64,000 nt of DNA from the NCBI GenBank assembly GCA_000507305.1, contig DF241029.1:1-64000 (forward strand). The letters are read 5' to 3'. This DNA is from Breviolum minutum Mf 1.05b.01 (taxonomy: Eukaryota; Sar; Dinophyceae; Suessiales; Symbiodiniaceae). The first letter of the stretch is position 1. Every line of letters starts with the position of its first letter. Under the pieces are notes generated by a model. That model had not been told where the DNA came from. It did not search any database and saw only the letters and a program-made list of their open reading frames with translations. Of the stretch, positions 39,501-51,500 are shown piece by piece. The position numbers and the translations under genes were made by a program.

Positions 39501-42500
39501 CAACACACCTGGTTCTGAGAAGTTATATCATGGATCCCCCTCGATGTTTCGTCACCGAGGGAACCTGCTCTTGCAATGGCTGGATATTCCAGCTGAGGCT
39601 AGACTGACGCCAGGAGGGTTGCGGGGAGGAGGGGCCATAGAGCTTTATAGAGGAGGCGAGACGATAGGCAATATACAATGGCGGATGAGAATACGCCACC
39701 AAGTTACATTGGAGGCATACATACAAGAAGTTGCAGCAGTCAGTTTGCTGCCTGATCTGCCGTTGGAAGTTTCAAGTCGCATCAGAGCTTTTTCCAGTTT
39801 GTTCCGAATTCGTTTTTGATTTTGAAGCTCTGAGGGATTACTGGCAACGCTCTTTGAGCCTCGCGAAGCTTCATGGCTCGTGGCCTTTGTTTTACCTCGC
39901 CTTGACGCTCTCCTACAAATGGAAGGGAAGTTTAGCTGGACACTGCTTTTTGCAACTGCTTTTATTCGATGACTGGCTTACGATGGTTCTCCTGCCGTGG
40001 TTCGAAGTTTCAGTTGCTGGTCGAAGTTGTCCCGCTGCACAGATCTTGATGGCGTTGAGTTAAAAAGAGCTTGCTTGGCCGTCTGCAGCATGATCAACAT
40101 GTGTCTCATGTTTATCCGCTGTGACTGCAGCTTCAGAGGCCCCCCACACCCTCCCTAGCTGCGCTGGCTGGGGAAGGGAAGTTTAGCTGGACACTGCTTT
40201 TTGCAACTGCTTTTATTCGATGACTGGCTTACGATGGTTCTCCTGCCGTGGTTCGAAGTTTCAGTTGCTGGTCGAAGTTGTCCCGCTGCACAGATCTTGA
40301 TGGCGTTGAGTTAAAAAGAGCTTGCTTGGCCGTTTGCAGCATGATCAACATATATATATAATATATGTTACGTACAAACATACAAACATAAACATGTGGA
40401 TTTGTACGATTTTTTGCAAAGCATGGCTCATAGAATATCACCGAATCATGAAGTTGTTCTTGAAGGAGCTGTACGGAGTCTTGGATCCTCAAACCCGAGA
40501 TTGGACGGATGGGTCTTGGACCTAGCAGATTCTGGGCACGTTTGGTCTCAATTTTTTTGAGACCATCAACCTGCTTCACAGAGTTTCCTTGCCAAAAACA
40601 TCTCTGAACATTCAAGAACCTGAGGTTGTTGTCAAAGATCTTCCGAGAGATGAACCAGCCACATCCAGCAGACAAACCATGCAGGCCTCTGAAACTTGTG
40701 CTTGCAAGATGGGCAAAATTGGCATCAGGTGAAGTTCATTGATTCTAACGGATTCTGGACACTTGTTTGCTGAAGAGAAGTTTAAATTGCGCGCTAATAG
40801 ATTTTCGTGTATGCTTATAGTAGATTCTTAATCATCTTGCCCAACAGTAGCACGTATATAATTCCCATGTCGGCTTTAATGGCTTCGAAGGGACCCCTTC
40901 AACGTTCCCCCAAGATTCCTGCAATGAAGATGCAGTTCCTTTGCTGGCGGCTGCTTTGTTGGTAGCTGCTATTTTGCTTTTCACTAAGATACTTTAGATT
41001 CATTCTTCATGCTGCAGTTCTGTTTCAGAAGAAAAATAATCCCTTGGCCGTCAGGCGATACATTCTCTATGACGGAGATGTGGATGCCATTTGGATTGAG
41101 AACATGAACTCTGTCATGGACGACAACAAGCTCTTGACTCTTACCAATGGAGAGCGTATTCGATTGGAGATTCTTGGAAGATCGAAGTTGAAGGCACATG
41201 TTGATTCACCCATGCTATCCATGCCTAGATTTCGAAATTGTTGCTCAGTTCATGGAGTTCTGGTGCTGCAACTGAGGAAGCACTGTGCGATGCTCTTCGA
41301 AGTCTTCGATCTTCAATACGCATCTCCGGCTACGGTGAGTCGGTGCGGCATGCTGTACGTTGCTTGACTTAAACTGGGTTTGGAGTGGTGATGACTGCTT
41401 AAGAGCTGATAGATGTTGATAGTTTAGTGATGCTGATGCTTATATACTGACTTACCTCAGGTAGATGACAAGAATCTTGGTCCTGGGCCTTACTATGATC
41501 GCTGGCAGCGGTTGAAACAAACCGAGAAACTGCGGGAATCATTGGAGGACATCGCTGACAGCACGAGCTCGCCGGTTGTAAATCGGTGTTGCTATTGATG
41601 GCCTGTCGCAGGACCTCTATGAGAAGTACGTGCCGCAGTTGATCCTGTAACTTTGCAGCACTCGCTTGTCATGGAGTTGTTGTTGTTCCGTAAATATGTT
41701 TCTCTCTTGTGGTTCTTATACGTACTATAAATTCTCCATGTTTCTCTCAGAAAAAAGGGTAGGCGTGCCCAGGTCCCGTGATTCTGCTCCTTAGCGAAAT
41801 CTTGAATTACTTTCTTTTGTCTTCCGGAAGTCCTTGCTAGATGCCCGGGCCAGACCATCTTTCCTCTTGAAGTTTTGATTTGTTTCCTATGGCTACGCTA
41901 ACTTGCTCATTGCCTTAGTCCACTTACTTTGCTGTTTGGCTTGATTCCCCTCGATGTACCTTCCAGATGGCCGTGGGGCCAACTTGGCCGGATCATTTTG
42001 CCATTTGGAGTTCGATTCTGTTTGCTTCTGGTGCTGGTCTTGTGTATCTATCTTTGCAATTTGCCACTCTGTGGTGTTTTGTTCCACAAGTGACAAATTG
42101 GGAAACTTTATTCAAAAGTTGGAGTCTAGGTGACTTTTGGTATGTAGTCTTGGTGCATGACATGGCACATCCTTGAAGGTACATCTTTGAGGGTCGACAG
42201 GCACGCAACCGATTTATTTCGTTTTGTGAAACTGTGGCATCAAGTGAAACCTTGAGCTGAACGCTGAATGGCAGGGGGATCAGATCGGTGCACCTTTGAG
42301 TGGTTTCATCCATCGATCCTTGATGGGCATGGATTCTGTGGTCTCTCTCTCAGCTTCACAATTCTGCAAACTTGCTTCCAAGTTTGTTTCCAAGTGGGCA
42401 CCCGAATTGGCCAGGTGCAATTCACGAGGCTTTTTGACTCCATTTTTGACGAAGGGACAACCCCAATTGATTTGGCCAGGGCCTGAAGTTTTTTGCTGGG

Positions 42501-45500
42501 CAATCGTATGGTCCAACACAAAGACACCGAATATTGCTATTTCAAAGCAAGTTAAAGAGCAACACATCCTGAGGTGGAGAACATCTATATCTTTTGTTTG
42601 ACCTGGTCCCTTGGTGGTCATTTGGATGAGAAAGGTGGGGAAGACTGGCGGTGTAGTCTGAGTCTGCTCATCAGACCAATGTTGTGCAGGGCGAGTTGAG
42701 TTTGACGAGTTCATCAAAAAGCTTGCGCAGAAAGTGCTTCCAAAACAGAGCCTCTTTGTCATGGCCTCGCTTTTTACCGTTAAAGAGGATGACATTACAA
42801 CTGTTTGTACCTTTCGTATCCCTTCCCACGTGGACTTGTTTTGGACTAAGGATTCCTACTTCGATCTTGAGCAAGGACGTTGGACTTCCTGGGAGGATCT
42901 GATGGAGGTCAGCAGTCGGGTAGCCGCTTTGATATGCTTATATACTGTAGTACCCAACAAGAGTGCCGCATCAACAGATTAGCTTTCATTTTGATTGGAC
43001 TTCATGTATTGAAACCACTGGACAAACACTGGCAACTGATAGGGGATGCCCCCAAAGACTGAATAGGCATAAATATGGAGGAGTACCAATCACTGGTAAC
43101 GGATGGGGGACACCCGAAGTTGATGATGCCCTTTTGGGGAACCCTCTCTCTCTCTCTCTCTTCTTTTTTTCTTTCTTTCTCTTTCTTTCTGTATTGTACA
43201 CATGTTATGATAATTATACATGCATTGTGGCATCATTTATCCAGTCTATTCAATGCCTCCACTGTCTTTTCAGTATCAGATTTTGGCAAGTCGCAGTTCC
43301 ATGGATTCCCATAGAGTCACAGCTTTACAAGGAAGCCTTTCCAAGACTCCTCAAGGTCGAAGAAGCATGGAATCTTTCTGATTTTTCAAAGGCTGCCCAA
43401 ACTAAAGGACAAATCAATTGAAAACAGCATCTCCATTTTCTCAGAGCTGTTAATTGAAAAGCTCTGAAGGAATTTGATGGGACGGCAACTTGATTCACAA
43501 CCCTCTGAGCCTTCCTATCTCCTTTCCACGTGTTCCATCCTTGCCGCGCTGCCAGTCATTTGCTCCTCCTCCTGGGCTTGACTTCAACAAGATCTTTGTT
43601 CCGACCATTGACACGACAAGATATTCATATTTGGTCCGCAACTCATTTCTCACAGCTGTTGTTCTTCCAACACGCAACTAGACTCGACCTGATGGACTTC
43701 TGAGAATTAGATGTATTGAGTGACCAGGTCAAGCAATTCTTGAGCATGAGCCAGCCTGTGCTTTTCATTGGTGAAAGCGGAACTGCGAAATCAGCAGCTT
43801 TGCTGAAGAGTGCATGTAGAGGACTTGTAACTATTGTTTTCCAAATACGCCTTTTATGTTCCCTTGCTGGCCTGTACCCGGTACCCATCATTCAGCCATC
43901 TGAATTTTCAGGTCACCATGCAGAATACTTTGGAGAGCTATCCGTCAGACGCGTCTGTCATTCTGAACATCAACTACTCCTCCAGAACAAGCCAGAGCCT
44001 TTGAATCCACCTTGACAACATGCCTTAGTTATTAGGCAGCTGCTTAGTTTGGAGCAGATTCGATTGTACACAAGGCAGCCTTGATTTCCAAAGAACCATG
44101 GAGGTCCCAAGAAACCACAGAGAAACCACGATTTGTGGAAGCGGTGACCTCATGCGCACTGATGTTGCAGGACAACATCTCCAAACGCACTGGGCGCATC
44201 TTTGGCCCTGATCAGGCCTTCTGTTTGAAAAAGATGGTGCGGCAAAGTGATTAGATTCGATCTTGAAGCATCTTGAATGCTGTTCCTGTCCGATTCGCAA
44301 GAGCTTTCTTTTTTTTTCACCGGTAGCAACTTGCTTTTGCCACTTTTCGAAGTCTTGCGAAGGGCAAGAAACTCCGTATCTTCATTGATGACCTCTCCAT
44401 GCCCAAGATTGACCTCTATGGTACACAACAGCCATTGGCGTTGCTGAAATTCTTGATGGAAAGTCGCTTGGAATTGATGAAGATTTGTTTGTGTCAAAAC
44501 ATGAACCATCCCTTCGTTTGCTGTTTGCGATTTTCTATAAAGAATTTATGCCCCTGCGACTAGGAATGTTCATGTATGAACGTGGGGGTGATTTGGACAA
44601 GATCATCATCCAGGACTGCTGTCCGTTTGTTGCGGGCGGGAGGCTCGTCAATGTGCGCTGAAATGGATTAAATGGTGTAGTCTTCGATAGCCTTCGTTTG
44701 TGCAGCACGATGTCTTTGAGATGCTTCATTGGTGTGTCCCGCACCATTTGGATACTTGTTTCGTCTTCGCGAGCCACTTCAACATCACCACCATAGAAGC
44801 CGTCACTAAGACTACAACTGTATCACTCCTTCCCCTGCGCCCCATTGGCGCGACCCACATGTCTGTATCACACCATCGAATCATAATCCATGTCTCTTTG
44901 CATTTGCTCTTAAGAGGATCAAAGTGATGGCGCGTTGATTCTTGAATACTATTTGCCTAGGATGATTGATGCATAAAAGTGCTAGGAGGTTTTGACCGTC
45001 TTGCCGCATCCGCTTCATTTGGTGAGGATTGCCAGTTTGTGTCTGGAATGCAACCTCCCGGCGCGGGCCGAAATACCATCGACCCTCGGGTGGTCTCGTT
45101 GTATGTCCTGTTCTCAAGTTGGTTGTCATTTTGAAGCAAAACTTTGAATAGGCTCCGACACCGGTGCTTGAAATTCGCAAATGAAGTCTTGTGGAATTGA
45201 AAACGCCCCTCGGCATCTGGCTTTAGGCCTGCATTGGCATCACATTTCCAGCCGGAGATACCGTGGAGAGGATCTATTCATCGATTCTCAAAAACAGTCA
45301 GAATCACATTTTTTTCTAACAAAAAATGCCATGCCAAGATCAAACAATTTCAGTCTGACATAAGCTTCATCAATTGTCACATTTACCGAATCTTGGCTCT
45401 GGAGTGGAAGTTTTCTTTAAGGCTTCTTGGGCTTTGAGAATGCTTGGGGCCTGGACTTGACGACTGTCCACCGAGTGACAGCAAGTTCTCATCGCAGCTA

Positions 45501-48500
45501 TCTACCAATCTCTCTGAGGCTGTCCAGGAAGCTAGCCTGCATCTTCCCCAAGTGACTATGAGTTTGCACCAGGCAGAGTGAAGGATCTACAGTCAAGTTC
45601 CATAAATCGCTTCATGTCATAGAGTTGCTAGGCAGTTCTGGACAATTTGCCGCCCACTCCGACCAAGTCACTCCTCCACGTTTGGATGTTTGGATGGTGG
45701 TGGGAAGTGACTTTCCGGAGTTCCGATGTGCAGAGCTGTATCGGCTAGGCCTGTTTTCACATCTGAAATGTGCCTTTGACTCGATTCAACATAAGCGCAT
45801 ACATCTCACAACCCCTTAGCCCTACGCCAACAATTGCAAACACACCAAACACAAGTCCTTTACATTCATCTGTATGCTTCAGAGGCGTTCTCAGCCAACA
45901 CAACGCACTATCAAGATCTGATTGCAGTATCTGATTCACAAAGCATTTCACCCTTTTCAGCCATGGCGGAACGCGACCGGCTGAAGCTGAGATGGGAGGT
46001 CTTTTGGGGTCTAACAGAAAGCTCATAACAAAGGGACCAATGCACACGAATCTGCTCTCCCTCTCTCGCTCTCTGTGGCTGTGAAGGAACTTTGCAAAAG
46101 TCTTGGCGTGTGGCTGGGCAATGACATATAGATTCTATGTGTAAATGAGTTGTTGTTTTCAGCCGCAAACAATTACGTTTCCATTGGTTTTTGTTCTCTC
46201 CACTTGCAAGTCATCTGCAAAAGGTCCAAAGACATGGAGATGAAATGGTGGGATGTGCTTGAGACCCGTTGCTTGGATTTACCTGGCACGTTGCGTTGGG
46301 TCGTGTTTCGCTCCGCGTTTCGCAGTCCACGGCAGCATCAGGTTACACAGAGTCACAGCGAGCTTACCATACACTGTCGCACCTGGATGAGATGTTCGGT
46401 TATTTCCAGGATCCGATCACCGGCAAAGATTCTGCTGTGAAGTTGTGACAAAGGTTAGGCAGTTGGATTTTTTTTTTGATAGATACTGGTACTTTCATGA
46501 TGGAAAATTCATTCATATTGACTTACAGGGTAAGATATATGCGCAATTCAACAAGACATGGCAGGCTTCACCAAACTTCACATTCTGTGAGTCTATGAGC
46601 CATTTATACACCGGAAATCACTAGAATACGGATACGTCTTTTAGTCTCTTGGTTTCTTCCTGCTAGAGGAACTTCAAGGGAAGTGCACAGTGACACGTAG
46701 TCACTGGCAGGAGCACTTCAAACTGATCTCGGATGCTGCATCTGTCAGCTTGGCCATCTTCTTCCATGATGTGATCTACGATCCCCGCTCCGGTAGTCCT
46801 CAGCTCCTTGTATTTAAGATGATGTTTCACTTAGTGGATAGACTCGGATAGACCGCATACCACCTAGCTTGAAGCTCACATAACAATCTGGCGCCACTTC
46901 AAAGCACATACCACCAAAGAGTCTTTTCAAATTAGACAAACCTGTGTTGTGGAAGAGTGAGAGTTGCTGTGTTGGAGAGGAATGTTGTTAAAAGTATACA
47001 TCCAATAACTGCTTCAAGGGATGCACCACTTGCCGATTTCTGAGGAATGAGATAGACAGCGCAGATGTTTTTGAGGACTTCGTCCAGGAAGCCCTACCAA
47101 CGGTTGACCTTGGGCGAGATCGAGGATTTCGAGCGACGAAGGTGAAGAGATGGATTGTGGCTTCCTCAGACCATCTTTGAACATTCTGGAGATCTAGGAA
47201 AAAAGTTGCCACGTGCCACGACTCAGGTACAAACAGCACATCACAAATGTACAGAGGATGATGAAATGGATTGTAAACTCTTCATGGATTTTGACATGGC
47301 TGTTCTTGGGCGACCGTGGCAGCAATATGAAGTGTACAGCGACTTGACTGCACAGGGTGCGTTGAATGCAGCTGCACTTTGTCTCTCTTGCACCTCGATT
47401 TGATCCTGGAGAATTTAGGTCAGCAAATTCGTTTGATCCCTAGTTATTGACTTGGACCTTGCTTGGTGGGTTGGATGTCTCTGTGGATTGGCTGCTTACT
47501 TGACTAGAGCTGAAAAGGTCGTTTACCGCTTCCACATGTAACAACCAAGTGAGCTGTGTTGAAATGTGAGTTGACCCAGGTCAAGAGTATTCACACGTCC
47601 CGGAGGCGCTTTATTGTACAGCTCGGTCGGCCTTCCTGGCATCTGCTTCGCACGGGGAACCTTGGCATTTAAGCACAAGGGGAACTTGCACACTTCCGCG
47701 GCTGTATTCCTGGAGCACATCCAAGGATCCCAAATCAAACATCTTTGCTACTGACATTTTTCGATCTCAGCGTACCTGGCATGCACTAGAGTTAGGGTGA
47801 ACAATTTGAACAATGTTCACTGAAGTATGCCAGGACTCACTCCCCTGGCCCCTGCTGAGTGGCCTGTGAAGTTCTGTTCACTGAGTGTTGAAAGTTGTCT
47901 GTTCAGGAGAGACACAGGCAATAGAGAATGCATCCTTGGAGGCAGAGATGCTTCGCGCAAAGCTTGATCGCACCTTGGCAAAAGTTCTCCTGTGCCACAG
48001 AGACAGGTTGGTTTTGCAGTGCTCAGCTGCCCCTTTCATTTTTTGTGAGGCTGCTCGCAGCTTGGCCGCAATGCGGAATGACGGCCAGAGCACAGCACAG
48101 CAACAAGTTGCGACGGGCACCACAGCTGAGGCTTGTGGCCAAAGTTACTGCTGCAACTGCATTGCGATTGAAGGCATTTGCAAGTAGAGCCGTGTTCAAA
48201 AAAGCAGGACAGCTTGGGTCTCGCAACATGATTTTCACATTTGAAGTCTGATGAGTCTGCAGGAGCAAGCATCCTGAGCCTGTTGGCTGGCAGTGCAATT
48301 GTCGCTGCGCCAGTACATGCTATGATGGGTGTAGGCCTGCCAGTTTCTGCAGCAGCAGGACATGGATTTTCTGGCTTCTTGACCTCGTTGTGTTTGACAT
48401 GAGCCATTTTGAGGCCCTGCAATTGATCTGCAGGATGTCTTGCTCTACAACTTGGAACTAGCACTTACATTCGACAGCCCTTACCAACTTCTCCAGATCG

Positions 48501-51500
48501 AGAGAGTGGCCTGGTGGTTATTGCTGGATCCTACAACCCTCCACATCACGGACACTTGGATGCTTGGCCGAATGGCAGAAGCTTCACAGAAAGGCCACAG
48601 CTACCTTGTGCCACCTGCCAGTCCTTCATGGCAGGAAATGGTGCGCTACCTCTCCTCCAGGTATGAACGAGTCCATGCAGTGATTGGAGTGAATCCTCAA
48701 AAAAAATATGTGGTCAGCCCTTATGAGCGACAAGAGCTTCTCCGGGAAATGCTGAAGGAGCTTAGCCTCTCAAATGTGCAAGTGGTCATCGTGTGCTCCA
48801 GCTGCAACTTTACCAATTCATCCCTCAGTTTGCTGCAGGAATGCTTGAGGTCGCTTGAGTCCGGATAGATGATCTACTGGATTAGTACTGAAGCAGTGAG
48901 TCTACATGCTTCCTATTTCTCTTCTATACTCTATCTCTCTCTCTCTCTCCCTCATCTCATGTTTCGAAACATTGTCTGAGGTGGTCCTACATTTGGAAGC
49001 ATGCTCAGCAGCACGGCGCCAAAGCAATGTACCGTGGCTTGCGCAGCTTCCAAAAAGATGGAGCTGCTGAGATGTGCTTGGAGGCACAGAAGCTCGGAAG
49101 CAGCTTGAGGAATATAGATGATATCATATTATTGTCAATATTTATCAGCTCATTCAATGTATCTGTATCCAATTGGATTGAATTGGATGAATGGAAAGGA
49201 GTTGGAAGACTTAGAAACCTCCAGGTCCCAGCCAGTTTTTGCATTCCTGTATGGCATGGTTGCTCCACCCGAGGAACATCAGTGGTCAACTTCTTCTTGG
49301 CAGAGTGCGTCCAATTCCCACCGCCTACATTCAAGCCGACCCCAGGTGCCACGTTTTCACTCTGCGAGGTGGAATTTAGGATAGCGAATCCAGCGGAAAT
49401 ACAGGGCTGAAAGATTTTCAGTAGAGAAAGAGCATGATAGTTCGACATTTTAGAGGGTTTAGATTCTAATTTAGAGTTTAGACTATAGACTAGACTATAT
49501 TTAGAGTTCTTTCAATGATCCATATTCAAAAAAAAAGGTTTGTGTGCGGCCCCCAAAGCCAGGTTTTCCATGGTCTCCTCAACATTGATCAGGGAGCGAC
49601 TAAAATGCGGAGATTCAATCTCTGAGTTGGTGCCTCCTGGATGTGTCTCTTTAGTGGAGAAGTGCTACGCCGAGAAGATTGCCTGAAGTTTCAGGTGCAA
49701 CCAGCACGTCTTTCAGCAGGTTGCAGATGCTACTCTGTCCATTCAGCACTGCAGTAAAAGAAAAGTGCTGTCACTAGTGGTCCATGTCTTTAGCCCAGTA
49801 TTTGTGAAAACTGAAAGGTTCTGGTGCTTCCTCTACCACTTGCCGAGTCAAGCGGCAAAATAACGTGTGCAGCTGCTGCGTTAAAGCTATTTGCAAGCTT
49901 TCGACACAGAGTGACCACTGCACCAGCTGACCACTCAAACTTAGCAGTGACCTCTGTTGCTTTAAATCCAGAAGGTATCTAATCTTTGAAATAGACTTGA
50001 ATGCAGCATGAATGCAAAGGGTACATCTATAGGTGGAAAGCTGTTCTTCCTGGCATGGCAGGTTCCACTACATCTTTTCTCTTCGAGACTTGAGTCGCGT
50101 ATTTCAGGGAATATGCCAAGCAGATCCACAGGTGGTCAACAATGCAGCAGTTCTTGTCAGGCCGAACTTCAGCTTCAAGCATTCATCTTTAGTGAAAGAC
50201 GGTGGAAGGTGCATTTCGATTCCCTTCCAACAAGCGCCGCAGGTTGTGGCGCAATGAATGTACGCGCGTGTATGAAGATCGATTCAACGAGGATGGCGAC
50301 AAGGCGGCAACGATCGGATGTCGGATGTCATGCTTGCCGTAGACAGTTCTGTCATTTACAGCATGCAGTGTCAGCAACCAGGCTTTCCTCAGTGAGAAGC
50401 AGCTACACAACATCATCAAGACTCAATTTCAGAAGAGTGCTTGGAATGCACTTAGCAAAACCAGTAGAATGAGCAAGCGATAACCATCCAAAGCATCCAA
50501 AAGGTATCCAAAGAATTCAATGATTTTCAAGAGCATCTGAAATGACGACGAAAAAAATCGAGGTGCTGACGTGGCACTTCAGGATCCTTTGGTCTGGGGC
50601 GACTTCAGAGATGCCTTAGACATATTGGTATGAGAGCTCAGAATGGAGCAGTTTAACCATCTGTTTCCAGGGATTTTGGATTCGCCTTGATATGCCTTGA
50701 TGTTAATAATAGTCAAACTGTTGAAACCCTTGAAACAGGTTTTCGGTGCGTGTTTTCCCTCGTGTTTTCGGCTTTGTCGAATCTGTTTTTGCTTCATTGA
50801 AGGTGAAGAGCGACACACCATACTCCGCTCCAAGAGTTTACGAGGAGATTGCCATTCTGATTCTATGCCTTTGACTTGTTGGCACTTATCCAAAATGCGA
50901 AGGATCTGGGCAACTGGGAATCCATGCGGCCCATCTTTGATGGAGTTCTTGAGCTGTACAATGGAAGCTTGGCACATTCAGCAACTTTTTGATTATCATC
51001 AGACTGCCTTGGTAGCAAATCTGTGGTTTGTGCATCTCGCGCTGAGCCAAGGTGACAACAGTCCGATGAACTTGGTCTTGTTCAATGACGCACTGGTCAT
51101 GCTCATAGATTGGGATACAATCTGGTTTAGCAATGCAAATGATAATGAAACTAAGTGCTTGCAACACGTCATGGCTACTCCTCTTGTGAATCTTGAGGCG
51201 CACTTGCTACGTTTGCACCGCATCATTCGCCTTACTCGTGGTATGGCTTTGCTAATTGGTGTGGGCGGAAGTGGTATTGTGGCAGCAATGAGAATCTCCA
51301 GACCCTTTGCATTTGATGCAGCATTTTGAGACTGATCCAATGTACATTCTGTCTCACAACCTTCTAAAAACAGTTGTCTGTATATTAAAAAATGAATATA
51401 CATGCTTACAGCTTAGACACAGACGCACACAAACACGCTCGCAGACATGAACACATGTACTGTGCACATGCACAGGGACGGATAGGTATTCATTGGATTG

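Larger units (their letters stand above)
32671..40351 (+). mobile_element. DIRS/PAT-type tyrosine-recombinase retroelement with split direct repeats
   Basis: The element runs A1 - ORFs - B1 - A2 - B2. A1 (32671-32711) equals A2 (40099-40139) over 41 bases; B1 (39921-40100) equals B2 (40172-40351) over 180 bases with one mismatch. This split-direct-repeat layout is the hallmark of PAT/Ngaro members of the DIRS order, which replicate through a circle and integrate with a tyrosine recombinase. The coding order RT, RNase H, methyltransferase, recombinase matches DIRS/PAT elements. There is no target-site duplication; only the dinucleotide AT is shared by the left end (32671-32672), the right end (40350-40351) and the internal B1/A2 junction (40099-40100). 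The near-identical repeats suggest a young insertion, although the RT frame is broken. It sits in a dynein AAA2 intron, in host orientation. Confidence 0.9.

Noticed and set aside
40229..40675. 148-residue minus-strand ORF spanning the retroelement border
   Set aside because: It crosses repeat B2, the insertion border and a dynein exon, so it cannot be an old gene.
42280..42795. 171-residue minus-strand ORF
   Set aside because: It is antisense to the dynein exon at 42690-42757 and intron sequence, with no domain seen.
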